Source: Rhodobacter sp. 24-YEA-8 (GTDB lineage Bacteria; Pseudomonadota; Alphaproteobacteria; Rhodobacterales; Rhodobacteraceae). From it: a stretch of 64,000 bases of DNA. A program made the translations under genes and the position numbers. Of the stretch, positions 17,450-26,545 are shown piece after piece. The stretch's first letter is position 1; each line of letters begins with the position of its first letter. The stretch is from NCBI RefSeq assembly GCF_900105075.1, contig NZ_FNSK01000001.1:2825001-2889000 (forward strand). Reading direction: 5' to 3'. The notes under the pieces were generated by a model, which did not search any database, was not told the DNA's origin, and saw only the letters and a program-made list of their open reading frames with translations.

Positions 17450-18370
17450 ATGAAAACGCTCGCCTCCTGGTTCCATCGCCGCGGCTGGCGCGATCTGATC
17501 ATCGGGATCCCCTATCTCTGGCTGATCGTCTTCTTTCTGATCCCCTTCCTCATCGTCGTGGCGATGAGCCTCGCGACCCGCACCCCCACCGCGCCGCCCT
17601 TTGGTTATGGCGGCGAGAACCCGATCCTGAATTTCGAAGGCTATGGCCGCCTTTTCACCGAGACCCTCTATATCCGCGCCTTTATCACCTCGCTGATGAA
17701 TGCGGCCGTCGCCACGGTGATCTGCCTGCTGATCGGCTATCCGATGGCGCTCGGCCTTACCCGGGTTTCGAAATCCTGGCGCAATATCCTCCTCATGCTG
17801 GTGATCCTGCCCTTCTGGACCTCGTTCCTTCTGCGCGTCTACGCCTGGATGGGGATGATGGGGCGGAACTCCTGGTTCAACGGGCTGCTCACAGACATCT
17901 GGAATTTCCTCACCCCGCAATCTTACGCGCTGACCTCGATCCCGATGATGAACAGCAACTTCGCGGTGGTCCTCGTCATGGTCTATTGCTACCTGCCCTT
18001 CATGATCCTGCCGCTTTACGCCAATCTCGAACGGCTCGATCCGGTGCTGGACGAGGCCGCGATGGATCTCGGCTCAAGGCCTTTCCAGGTCTTCCGCGAT
18101 GTCACCCTGCCGCAATCGATACCGGGCATCATCGCGGGCGCCATGCTCGTCTTCATCCCGGCAGCGGGAGAGCTGGTGATCCCCGCCCTCGTCGGCAATC
18201 CCTCTTCGCCGATGATCGGCCGCATCATCTCGGATGAATTCGCGCAGGTCAGGGACTGGCCCATGGCCTCGACCGTCGCAGTGGCGCTTCTGATCCTGAT
18301 GGTTGGACCGACCATGCTCTATTCGCGATATCAGCAAAAAGCCGAGGGCCGGGCGGAGGAGCGCCCATGA
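17450..18370 (+). CDS. PotB/PotH-like ABC importer permease
   Basis: A 306-residue inner-membrane permease with about six hydrophobic segments (first at roughly 16-40). The EAA loop that docks the ATPase reads DEAAMDLGSRPFQVFRDVTL. The ATG at 17450 has GAGG 6 bp upstream. There is a 116-bp gap after the ATPase gene, filled by a short dispersed repeat, which is unusual inside an otherwise tightly packed operon. The stop overlaps the second permease by 4 bp. Confidence 0.92.
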   Translation: MKTLASWFHRRGWRDLIIGIPYLWLIVFFLIPFLIVVAMSLATRTPTAPPFGYGGENPILNFEGYGRLFTETLYIRAFITSLMNAAVATVICLLIGYPMALGLTRVSKSWRNILLMLVILPFWTSFLLRVYAWMGMMGRNSWFNGLLTDIWNFLTPQSYALTSIPMMNSNFAVVLVMVYCYLPFMILPLYANLERLDPVLDEAAMDLGSRPFQVFRDVTLPQSIPGIIAGAMLVFIPAAGELVIPALVGNPSSPMIGRIISDEFAQVRDWPMASTVAVALLILMVGPTMLYSRYQQKAEGRAEERP

Positions 18371-19206
18371 CCCGCCGCCCCGTCTTTCTGATCACCGTGA
18401 TGTGCTTTGGTTTCGCCTTTTTCTACATCCCGATCCTTTCGATGATCATCTATTCCTTCAACGAAAGCCGGCTGGTGACGGTCTGGGGCGGGTTCTCAAC
18501 CAAATGGTATGCCTCTCTGTTTTCCAACCGCCAGATTGGCGCGGCGCTCTGGCTTTCGTTGCAGATCGCGCTGATCTCGGCCTCGGTCGCGACGGTGCTT
18601 GGCGCCATGGCCGGGATCACGCTGGCGCGGTTTCGCAAATTCCGGGGCCGCACCGCCTTTTCCGGCATGGTCACAGCACCGCTGATCATGCCCGAGGTGA
18701 TCACAGGCATCTCGCTGCTGATCTTCTTCACGCTGCTTGCGAACTGGATCGGCTGGCCCGGGCAGCGCGGTTTCACCACGATCACGCTGGCGCATATCAC
18801 CTTCTCGATGGTGTTCGTCACTACCGTGGTCCATTCGCGGATGATCCAGATGGACCGCTCGATCGAAGAGGCCGCGATGGATCTCGGCTCGCGGCCCTGG
18901 CAGGTGCTGAAGGACGTGACCCTGCCGGTGATCTCGCCCGCGCTGCTGTCGGGCTGGCTGCTGGCCTTCACCATCTCGCTTGATGATGTGGTGATCACCA
19001 CCTTCGTGATGGGGCCGGGATCGACCACGCTTCCCTTGCTGATCTGGTCCAAGGTCAAGCTGGGCGTCACGCCCGATATCAACGCGCTCGCCACGCTGAT
19101 CGTGGTGATTGTGGGGATCTGCGTTGCCATTGCCGGCTGGCTGATGAGCCGGGCCGAAAGGCGCCGCCTCGCCGAAGAACGCCTCGCTTACCGGAGCAAC
19201 GGATGA
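18367..19206 (+). CDS. PotC/PotI-like ABC importer permease
   Basis: The 279-residue partner permease has about six membrane segments starting with FLITVMCFGFAFFYIPILS. Its EAA loop is EEAAMDLGSRPWQVLKDVTL. SLDDVVITTFVMGPGSTTLP is the typical end of PotC/PotI proteins. It overlaps PotB by 4 bp upstream and the cupin gene by 4 bp downstream, tying the importer to the downstream enzymes. Confidence 0.92.
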   Translation: MTRRPVFLITVMCFGFAFFYIPILSMIIYSFNESRLVTVWGGFSTKWYASLFSNRQIGAALWLSLQIALISASVATVLGAMAGITLARFRKFRGRTAFSGMVTAPLIMPEVITGISLLIFFTLLANWIGWPGQRGFTTITLAHITFSMVFVTTVVHSRMIQMDRSIEEAAMDLGSRPWQVLKDVTLPVISPALLSGWLLAFTISLDDVVITTFVMGPGSTTLPLLIWSKVKLGVTPDINALATLIVVIVGICVAIAGWLMSRAERRRLAEERLAYRSNG

Positions 19207-20063
19207 CGGATCTCAGAACCGGCGCGCTATGGCTTGCCCTGGCTGAGCCCGTCGGCCCGCCCGGCTCCGGGCGTCGCCGCTACGGCGCGGCAATGGCGCT
19301 CCACGCAACGGGCGCGCTGAGCACCGCCCAGCTTGAGGCTTACCGCGAGGCGGCCACCGCCGATGCCGTCGAGCCATTCCGCGTCATGGCGGATCGCGGG
19401 CTCGCGCCGCCCGCTCCGCCCACGCCCGATGCCGCCGCCCGCCTCGCGCATCTCATGGCCGAGACCGACCGCTGCCTTGCCGCCCATTTCGGCCCGGGGA
19501 TTGCCGAGACCCGCACGCTTCTCGCCCCCGCCCTGTTGCAAAGGCCAGCCCCACGCCCCGGGCTTGCGAACCCGGTGGTCGAAACCCATATGGCAACGGC
19601 ATTGGAGGCCGTGAAAACAATCGACCCGACACTGGCCGCCGCCATCGCCGCCGTGACCGAAGATCTGACCTGGATCACCTATGACGCCTATCCGCCCGAT
19701 CAGATCGGGCCGCATTTCGCCCGTTCTCACGCTTTTTGCTCGCTGATCGGCGATGGCGCACCCTGGGCAGCACAGGATTTCGACCTTGGGCTTTTCCTCG
19801 TCGCGCCAGGCATTCTCTACCGCGACCATGCCCATCCCGCGCCCGAGCTTTACCTGCCGCTCACCGGCCCGCATCGCTGGCGTTTCACCCCTGGCGGAGC
19901 CTTTCGCACGCTCCCCGCGCTGCAGCCGGTCTCGAACCCGGCGCTAAAGCCACATGCGACCCTGACAGGGGCCGTGCCCTTCCTCAGCCTCTTCGCCTGG
20001 ACCCGCGATGTCGACCAGCCCGCCCATGTTCTGCCGGCCAGCGACTGGAACCTTTATGAGTGA
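19203..20063 (+). CDS. DMSP-lyase-family (DddQ/DddL-like) cupin
   Basis: The 286-residue protein has a C-terminal cupin whose metal motif fits the DMSP lyase group. In LYRDHAHPAPELYLPLTG, Y206, H211, E215 and Y217 keep the spacing I recall for DddQ (Y120, H125, E129, Y131), and H251 lies 40 residues after H211 (38 in DddQ). DMSP lyases release acrylate and dimethylsulfide by beta-elimination, but the superfamily also holds proteins with other or no known substrates. The N-terminal ~150 residues are helical-looking and Ala-rich. Its place between an amine importer and an amidohydrolase argues for a lyase or isomerase acting on the locus substrate, not necessarily DMSP. No signal peptide. Confidence 0.7.
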   Translation: MTDLRTGALWLALAEPVGPPGSGRRRYGAAMALHATGALSTAQLEAYREAATADAVEPFRVMADRGLAPPAPPTPDAAARLAHLMAETDRCLAAHFGPGIAETRTLLAPALLQRPAPRPGLANPVVETHMATALEAVKTIDPTLAAAIAAVTEDLTWITYDAYPPDQIGPHFARSHAFCSLIGDGAPWAAQDFDLGLFLVAPGILYRDHAHPAPELYLPLTGPHRWRFTPGGAFRTLPALQPVSNPALKPHATLTGAVPFLSLFAWTRDVDQPAHVLPASDWNLYE

Positions 20064-21678
20064 CCACCTGCTGATCAATGGCCGCGTCCATACGATGGAT
20101 CCGGCTTTGCCGCAGGCCCGCGCGATCCTGATCCGCGACGGCATTATCGCGGCGGTCGGTGGCGATGATATCCCCGCGCTGGCCAAACCCGGCGCACGGA
20201 TCACCGATCTTGGCGGGCGGCTCGTCCTGCCGGGGTTTCAGGATGCCCATACCCATCTTCTCTCGGGCGGCACCGATCTCGCCACCGCCGCACAGCTTTA
20301 CGAGGCCGAAGATTCCGACAGGCTGGCGCAGCTGATCCGCAGCCATGCCGCAGCTCATCCCGACCTGCCTTTGCTGGTCGGTGCCGGCTGGCAGCCGGGG
20401 ATTTTCGGCGACCATAACCTCACTGCCGCCTGGCTTGATCCGCTGACCGGTTCCCGCCCGGCGCTGATCTATGATTCCAGCTTCCACTCTGCCTGTTTCA
20501 ACACGGCGGCACTGGCGATGGCCGGGATCACCGCTGACACGCATGCCCCGCCCAATGGTCATATCCTGAGGGATACTGCCGGCCAGGCCACCGGCATGTT
20601 GCATGAAGACGCGATCCCCTGGGCGCTGGAACGCCTGCCCGGTTTCACCGATGACCAGTTGCTTGCGGGGCTGATGGCAGGCCAGGCCCATGCCAATCGC
20701 CATGGCATCACCGGCGTGATCGACGCAAAAATCACCGCGACAGAGGCGCGGATCTATGCCCGTGCCGCGCGCGAAAACCTACTCACCCTGCGCGTCGCCG
20801 GGGCGGCGCATGTGTCCGAGGCCGATACTCCGGAAACCGCACTGGCACGGCTTAGCGCGCTTCGCACCGCCCATCTGGGCCCGGATTTCCATATCAATGC
20901 CGCGAAATTTTTCATGGATGGTGTGTTCGAGAACCGCAGCGCCGCCTGCCTCGCGCCCTATGCCGACGAAGCGGGCGGCAACGCGCCCTGCATGTTCCGC
21001 CATGATCAGACGCTGGCGCTGATGACCGCGCTGGATGCCGCGCGGTTCCAGATCCATGTCCATGTGATCGGCGATGCCGCCTGCTCCCGCGCGCTGGACG
21101 GGCTGGAGGCGGCGCTGGCCGCCAATGGCCCCTGGCCCGCCAGCCATCAGATCACTCATCTGCAACTGGTCGCCCCCGCCGATTTTCCCCGCCTCGCGCG
21201 GCTCGCAATGGCGAATATTCAGCCGCTCTGGGCGCGATTCGACCCGAAGATCCCCGATATCGCGCTCGACATGATCGGGCCCGCCCGCCTGCCCACGACC
21301 TACGCGTTTCGTGACCTGCTGAAACTCGGAGCCGGTTTCGCCCTTTCGTCTGACTGGCCGGTCTCGACCCTGAACCCGTTCGAGATCATCGAAACCGCCA
21401 TTACCCGCCAGGCACGCACCAAAGATCATCCCGGCCCGCCCTTTCTGCCCGATCAGGCACTGAGTGTGACCGAATGTGTGGCAGGCTATACGATTAACGC
21501 CGCCCGCGCCTCGTGGCGTGACGGCTATAGCGGCCGGCTCTCTCCCGGTTTTTCTGCCGATCTGATCGTGACGGATCAGGATATTTTCAGCTGCGCCCCC
21601 GCGCAGATTTCTGCCACCCGCGTCCTTCTGACCCTGTTCCGGGGCCAGGAGGTCTGGCGTGATCCGTATTTCCGCTGA
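20056..21678 (+). CDS. YtcJ-like metal-dependent amidohydrolase
   Basis: A 540-residue Amidohydro_3 family enzyme. It starts with the small beta domain (MSDHLLINGRVHTMDPALP) and the metal motif GFQDAHTHLL (H65, H67). Later blocks include HVHVIGDAACSRALDGLE, SDWPVSTLNPFEIIE and the C-terminal GRLSPGFSADLIVTDQD. Relatives hydrolyse amides, N-formyl groups or cyclic C-N bonds; substrates are mostly unknown. The ATG at 20056 overlaps the cupin stop by 8 bp. It is the last gene of the catabolic locus and could release an amide- or formyl-linked product. Confidence 0.88.
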   Translation: MSDHLLINGRVHTMDPALPQARAILIRDGIIAAVGGDDIPALAKPGARITDLGGRLVLPGFQDAHTHLLSGGTDLATAAQLYEAEDSDRLAQLIRSHAAAHPDLPLLVGAGWQPGIFGDHNLTAAWLDPLTGSRPALIYDSSFHSACFNTAALAMAGITADTHAPPNGHILRDTAGQATGMLHEDAIPWALERLPGFTDDQLLAGLMAGQAHANRHGITGVIDAKITATEARIYARAARENLLTLRVAGAAHVSEADTPETALARLSALRTAHLGPDFHINAAKFFMDGVFENRSAACLAPYADEAGGNAPCMFRHDQTLALMTALDAARFQIHVHVIGDAACSRALDGLEAALAANGPWPASHQITHLQLVAPADFPRLARLAMANIQPLWARFDPKIPDIALDMIGPARLPTTYAFRDLLKLGAGFALSSDWPVSTLNPFEIIETAITRQARTKDHPGPPFLPDQALSVTECVAGYTINAARASWRDGYSGRLSPGFSADLIVTDQDIFSCAPAQISATRVLLTLFRGQEVWRDPYFR

Positions 21679-21757
21679 AAGAACGGAATCCGCATAAACC
21701 CATTCTAAACGCTCTGTCTTGCAGAATGCCCCTGAATTTCAGCAAGGGCCGGCAGGC

Positions 21758-21994
21758 ATGTATCCGCTCCATCTCTTTCTCCGGCTCGAAACCGGCACCG
21801 GACGGGACGACTGGCTTCTCCTCAGCGTGGCGGCGGCGGCGCTGACAACCTTTATAGGCATCTGGCTGAGTTCGGGCGGCGCGGAACAGATCACGCTCGG
21901 TCTGCGCGGCGTCATCTCGGCCGCGGTGAATGAAATCGGCCGCGAGGAAGGGCCAGTGCCCGACCTGCCGCCAGGAGGGGAGGACATACCGTGA
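21758..21994 (+). CDS. Small one-helix membrane protein, probable Flp-type pilin
   Basis: This 78-residue protein has a short N-terminus (MYPLHLFLRLETGTGRDDW) then one hydrophobic helix (WLLLSVAAAALTTFIGIWL, residues 19-37). Many Rhodobacterales Flp variants have a GAVTVDWVVLTAA-type sequence, and the DW-L-L-x-AA pattern here resembles that. The canonical Flp Glu-5/Tyr-6 pair is not evident. It lies first in the tad gene set, and its stop overlaps the GTG of cpaB by 4 bp, the expected place for a pilin-like subunit. A small accessory membrane protein is the alternative. Confidence 0.55.
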   Translation: MYPLHLFLRLETGTGRDDWLLLSVAAAALTTFIGIWLSSGGAEQITLGLRGVISAAVNEIGREEGPVPDLPPGGEDIP

Positions 21995-22821
21995 AAGTCA
22001 GGATTCTGATGCTTATCCTGTTTGGCATCCTGCTCTCTGTCGCCGCGGGTTTCGGGACATTTCAGTATTCGCGCGCGCTGGAAACGGAACTCGCCGCCGC
22101 CAGGGTCAGCCTGCGCGCCTTTGGTGAGACCGTGCTGGTGCCGGTACCGGTCCGCGACCTCGCCCCGGGCAGTATCCTCAGCCATGAAGATTTCCTGGGG
22201 GTCAGGATCCCGGGCAGCTACCTTCCGGCCAATGTGTTGCAAAACCTCCCTCCCCCGAGCGGGGGCGGCTTTATCGCGCTGGCCGCATTGCGTCAGGGGG
22301 CGCTCGTACTGAATGGCGATATTGCCACATCTGCCGGGGGCCCTGACTACGGGTTTATTCTCTCCGGCGATGCCAGGGCCATTGCCATCAAGGCACAAAA
22401 TCTGTTGGATTTTATTGATCGCCTGAAACCGGGCGATCCGGTCGACCTTCTGTGGACCCATAATATCGGTGGCGGCACGACCGAGACGCGGATGATCGGC
22501 TCGGCGTTGCGGATCCTCGCGCTTCCGGGCAATAGCAGCGAGGGGCCGCTGGCCGACAAAATGATGCTCGAAGGCGCCTCGCAGGACGCGATGCGTGTGG
22601 TGGAAGCATCGTCTTCGGGCCTGTTCAGCATCCTGCCCGCAGCGCGCAAGCTGAGCCTTGAGCACGAAGAATTTGTGGTCGGCCCGGCCGATCTGGCAAC
22701 TTTGCCGCTGGTGGTACGCGGGGGACAGACCGACGGGATCGCACAGGCCTCGGCCCGCGCCAGGTGCCAGACCGCTATCGTGCGTGGCGGAGCACGGTCG
22801 GTGATGGATGTGCCATGCTGA
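21991..22821 (+). CDS. cpaB: CpaB/RcpC Flp pilus assembly protein
   Basis: A 276-residue protein with an N-terminal membrane anchor (MKVRILMLILFGILLSVAAG) and an SAF-type domain (VLVPVPVRDLAPGSILSHED, about 48-67), followed by the RcpC/CpaB region. CpaB sits in the periplasm and helps the pilus secretin. The start is GTG at 21991 in a GTGA overlap with the pilin-like gene. It overlaps cpaE by 7 bp. The secretin gene cpaC/rcpA, which usually follows, is missing here. Confidence 0.85.
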   Translation: MKVRILMLILFGILLSVAAGFGTFQYSRALETELAAARVSLRAFGETVLVPVPVRDLAPGSILSHEDFLGVRIPGSYLPANVLQNLPPPSGGGFIALAALRQGALVLNGDIATSAGGPDYGFILSGDARAIAIKAQNLLDFIDRLKPGDPVDLLWTHNIGGGTTETRMIGSALRILALPGNSSEGPLADKMMLEGASQDAMRVVEASSSGLFSILPAARKLSLEHEEFVVGPADLATLPLVVRGGQTDGIAQASARARCQTAIVRGGARSVMDVPC

Positions 22822-24167
22822 CAGAGGATCCGGTCCCAACAGCTGAAAGCGACGCGCCGCTCAGGATCTGTGCGATATGCGACGGGTTCGATGCGCTTTT
22901 GCGGATGTCGGCCTGGCTTGCGCATCTGCCGGCGAATGCCAGCCGTTCCGACCTGAGCCTGACCGAGGCGCTGGATATACTGCATCAACCAGAAGCGCAG
23001 GATTTCGACCAGATCATCCTCGCCCCGGATACCGGAAAATCGGTCGCGCCAAAGCTGGTGACCGGCGTTTTGCAGGCAGCGGCCAGCCTCAACTGCGACC
23101 TCATGCTGCTGCTGCCACCCGGCGCGAGACTGACCCTGCCGCAAATTCCAGGGATGCAAATCCATTACGGTCCACCCTTCGCCCTGCCGGACCCCCGCGC
23201 TGACCACGAAGCTGACCGTCCGGGCATCGCGCGCGATGAGGCCTTACCTGCGCCAGATGCGGCCCCGCGCCCGGGTGAGGTCGCGCCCCAGACCGGCCGC
23301 CCCCTGCTGACCCGCCTGTTGCGCCGGCGGTCGGTGAATGCCGCACCGCAGACCAGGGCATTCACGGCGCCCGAGCTGCCGCAGCAGCCCTGCCGGATTC
23401 TGGCCTTTCAGCCGGTTGCCGGTGGCGTCGGCGCCACTACGATAGCCGTCAACCTTGCGGTCGAGCTCTCCCGCCTGTCACCGCCTTCAGACATTTGTCT
23501 GATTGACCTCAATCCGCAATTCGGAAACGCTGGCACCTATCTTGATCTGCCGGTAAATTCGCGGGTGACCGACGCTTATCGGCAGCTCTCGGCGCTGGAC
23601 TATGACTCCTTTCAGTCCTGTCTGCTCCGGCTCTCTGACCATTTACGGGTCTTCACGGCCCCTGCGGAAATTCTGCCGGTCGACGGGATTTCCGAACGGG
23701 ATCTGCGCCGCATTATCGCACTTGCCCGCGACAGTGCCGATCTCGTCCTTCTCGATCTGCCACATCTGATCACCGACTGGAGCGGAACCGCCTGGGCCGA
23801 GGCCGACGCCATTTTCACCACCAGCCGGGCCGATGTGCGCTCGGCCCAGAATATGGCGCGACTGCTCGCATTGCTGCGCTCCGAAAGACTCGCCGATGGC
23901 CGGCTCTTTCATCTCCTGAACATGGTCCCGGCCCGGCCCGATGCGGGCTGGACCGCCTCGCGATACGGGTTTGAAACCGGTCTCGGTGCAGGTTTCTTCC
24001 GCCTTCTGCCGGATGGCGGTCCTGAGGTCGGGGCGGCCTGCAATTCCGGCACTCCCCTGTGGCGGGCGGCTCCTGACAATCCGCTGCGCAAGGGGATCCT
24101 CGGCCTCGGTGAACTCCTGGCGCCAAAGATCGGGCGCCGTCATCTGAATGAAACGGGAACCGCCTGA
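22815..24167 (+). CDS. cpaE: CpaE/TadZ pilus localisation ATPase-like protein
   Basis: The 450-residue protein has an N-terminal receiver-like region, a Pro/Ala-rich linker (about 130-190) and a MinD/ParA-type domain starting near 190. The P-loop reads GGVGATT at 203-209, the deviant form lacking the second lysine that is common in CpaE. ICLIDLNPQFGNAGTYLDL is the switch region and LVLLDLPHLI the Walker B-like strand. CpaE/TadZ places the pilus machine at a cell pole. It overlaps cpaB by 7 bp and touches cpaF by 1 bp. Confidence 0.85.
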   Translation: MLTEDPVPTAESDAPLRICAICDGFDALLRMSAWLAHLPANASRSDLSLTEALDILHQPEAQDFDQIILAPDTGKSVAPKLVTGVLQAAASLNCDLMLLLPPGARLTLPQIPGMQIHYGPPFALPDPRADHEADRPGIARDEALPAPDAAPRPGEVAPQTGRPLLTRLLRRRSVNAAPQTRAFTAPELPQQPCRILAFQPVAGGVGATTIAVNLAVELSRLSPPSDICLIDLNPQFGNAGTYLDLPVNSRVTDAYRQLSALDYDSFQSCLLRLSDHLRVFTAPAEILPVDGISERDLRRIIALARDSADLVLLDLPHLITDWSGTAWAEADAIFTTSRADVRSAQNMARLLALLRSERLADGRLFHLLNMVPARPDAGWTASRYGFETGLGAGFFRLLPDGGPEVGAACNSGTPLWRAAPDNPLRKGILGLGELLAPKIGRRHLNETGTA

Positions 24168-25555
24168 TGTTTGACAAATTCCGCCAGAGCAAATTCGGCG
24201 AGGCCACGCCGGTCGCCGCACAGGATCTTCCCCTGCCAGCAATGGAAGAAGGCGAGCCCATCCCCTCGCCTGACCTTGCCACAGCCAGGCAACGGCGCCG
24301 CAAGCTGGCCGAAATCCGGCAGCAGGCACATCAGCAACTATTGGAAATCCTGAACCTTTCCGCGCTGGTGCAGGCCTCTGAGACCGACATTAAGACGGAA
24401 ATTGCTGCGGTCCTCAAGGCACTGATCCCGTCACAAAGCGTCGCCGTCAGCCGCTCGGAACGGGATGGGCTGGTCGAAGACCTCTATTATGAGGTGATGG
24501 GCCTTGGCCCGCTCGAGATCCTGATCAATGACGAGACGGTTTCCGACATTCTGATTAATGGGCCAGAACAGGTTTTCGTAGAACAAAGTGGTCTGCTCGA
24601 GATCACCGATGTGCAATTCCAGGATGAGGCGCATCTGCGGCGCATCCTGCAAAAGATTGTCGGCATGGCAGGGCGGCGGCTCGACGAATCGACGCCCTAT
24701 GTCGATTCCCGCCTGCCTGACGGGTCGCGGCTCAATGCGGTCATCGCGCCGATCGCACTGGACGGCACGCTGGTCTCGATCCGCAAATTCCGCAAAGACA
24801 AGCTCAGCCTCGAACAACTGACCTTTCTTGGCGCCATGAGCGAGAAGATGGCCATATACCTGCGGGCCGCCGTCGCCTGCCGGCTGAATATCGTAATCTC
24901 GGGCGGCACGGGATCGGGAAAAACCACGCTGATGAACGCGCTTTCGGCCTTTATCGGCAAACGGGAGCGGATCATCACCGTTGAAGACACCGCCGAGTTG
25001 CAATTGCAGCAGGCGCATGTCGGCCGGATGGAAAGCCGGCCCGCGAATATCGAAGGCAAAGGCGCCATCACCCAGCGGGACTGCCTGAGGAATGCCCTGC
25101 GGATGCGCCCCGACCGGATCATCGTGGGCGAAACCCGCGGCGATGAGGTGATCGACATGCTGCAGGCGATGAACACCGGTCATGACGGCTCGATGACCAC
25201 GATCCACGCCAACTCCGCCCGCGACGCCACCAGCCGACTGGAGAACATGGTCGCGATGTCGGGCGTTGAGATCCCGCTCGGCGCGTTGCGGCGCCAGGTC
25301 GCAAGCGCTGTCAATCTGATCGTGCAGGTCAACCGGCTGCAAGACGGCAGCCGCAAAGTGACCTCGATCACAGAAGTCACCGGCTGCGAAGGCGAGGTTC
25401 TGACCATGCAGGAGCTTTTCTTCTTTGAGCATACCGGCGTCACGCCGGATGGCAGGGTCGAGGGCGGGTACGGCACGTCAGGGGTGCGCTCGGCCTGGTC
25501 CGATCGCTTCCGACGCTGGGGGATTTCCCTTCCCCCCGATCTCTACGGGGTGTGA
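24167..25555 (+). CDS. cpaF: CpaF/TadA pilus secretion ATPase
   Basis: A 462-residue type II/IV secretion ATPase that powers Flp pilus assembly at the inner membrane. Walker A is SGGTGSGKTT at about 245-254; the Asp box (IITVEDTAELQL), Walker B-region RMRPDRIIVGETRG and the His box (GSMTTIHANSARDA) are all present. The N-terminal ~75 residues form the charged helical domain usual for CpaF. The ATG shares its first base with the cpaE stop. Confidence 0.96.
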   Translation: MFDKFRQSKFGEATPVAAQDLPLPAMEEGEPIPSPDLATARQRRRKLAEIRQQAHQQLLEILNLSALVQASETDIKTEIAAVLKALIPSQSVAVSRSERDGLVEDLYYEVMGLGPLEILINDETVSDILINGPEQVFVEQSGLLEITDVQFQDEAHLRRILQKIVGMAGRRLDESTPYVDSRLPDGSRLNAVIAPIALDGTLVSIRKFRKDKLSLEQLTFLGAMSEKMAIYLRAAVACRLNIVISGGTGSGKTTLMNALSAFIGKRERIITVEDTAELQLQQAHVGRMESRPANIEGKGAITQRDCLRNALRMRPDRIIVGETRGDEVIDMLQAMNTGHDGSMTTIHANSARDATSRLENMVAMSGVEIPLGALRRQVASAVNLIVQVNRLQDGSRKVTSITEVTGCEGEVLTMQELFFFEHTGVTPDGRVEGGYGTSGVRSAWSDRFRRWGISLPPDLYGV

Positions 25556-25557
25556 CC

Positions 25558-26508
25558 ATGTCGCTTTCCCTGACCTTCGGCCTGATCCTGACCCTCGGCT
25601 GCGGCCTCTTCCTGCTGGCCCTTTGGCAGATCTCAGAGCTTGGCCCACGGCGCAGGCGGCTTATGGCGATCCGGCGTTTCTCGGGGCAGGTGCGGAGCGA
25701 GGACCCGCTGCTGGAAGCGGCTGATGCCATCGCACTCCGCCGGGACGGGTTGCACAAAAGCTGGCTGAGCCTGTCCGGTGCGGTCGCCGGCGGGCGGGCA
25801 GATGTGTTGCCCCGCCACCTCGTCCTGATCCTCGTTCTCACAGTTACCACAGTTGTGACATTGCTGGCGCATGTCATTCTTGGTCTCGGACTGGCGATCG
25901 GGGTTGCCTGCGGCCTGATCCTCGCCGTGACCATCTGGATCCTGCAGGTCCGGCGACTGATCCACCGTCGCGCCCTGTCCATCGAAGAATCCCTTCCCGA
26001 AGCTATGGATCTGATCGTGCGTTCGCTCAGGGTGGGGCAGCCGGTGGGTCCGGCCGTTCAGACCGCCGGGAAAGAGCTCAGCGGCCCGATTGCGGAAGAA
26101 TTCTCTGAAACCTCGGCGCGGATCAGCTATGGCCAGGAGCCGGTCTGCGCATTGCGCGACATGGCAAACCGAACGGACAGCCAGGGATTGCGCTTTTTCG
26201 CGGCCGCAGTAGCGATTCAGTCCAGCACCGGCGGCAATCTCGCCGAAGTGCTGGACCGCCTCTCCGCCATCGCGCGCGGGCGACAGCAATTGCACCGCAA
26301 GGTGCGCTCCATCACTTCGGAAGCGAAATGGTCCGGGCGGTTTCTGTCTTTTTTCCCGCTGGGCGCAACAGGGATGCTCCTTATGGTAAACCCCGAATAT
26401 TTCTCAGAAATATCTGACAAGCCTTTCTTTTTGCCAATGCTGGGTCTGGTGGGAACTTTGCTCATTCTCAACATTCTCTTCATGCGCTGGCTGGTCAAAG
26501 TGGAATGA
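25558..26508 (+). CDS. tadB: TadB inner-membrane pilus platform protein
   Basis: The 316-residue protein has two N-terminal membrane helices (about 5-22 and 85-130), a T2SSF domain (ESLPEAMDLIVRSLRVGQPVGPAV, about 142-165) and two C-terminal helices ending in LLILNILFMRWLVKVE. It pairs with TadC to form the platform under the ATPase. I chose the ATG at 25558 because GGGG lies 7 bp upstream; a GTG at 25552 overlapping the cpaF stop would add two residues. Confidence 0.92.
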   Translation: MSLSLTFGLILTLGCGLFLLALWQISELGPRRRRLMAIRRFSGQVRSEDPLLEAADAIALRRDGLHKSWLSLSGAVAGGRADVLPRHLVLILVLTVTTVVTLLAHVILGLGLAIGVACGLILAVTIWILQVRRLIHRRALSIEESLPEAMDLIVRSLRVGQPVGPAVQTAGKELSGPIAEEFSETSARISYGQEPVCALRDMANRTDSQGLRFFAAAVAIQSSTGGNLAEVLDRLSAIARGRQQLHRKVRSITSEAKWSGRFLSFFPLGATGMLLMVNPEYFSEISDKPFFLPMLGLVGTLLILNILFMRWLVKVE

Positions 26509-26545
26509 CACGGCAGTTCAGACATCTGGCAGGCGGATACCGGCA

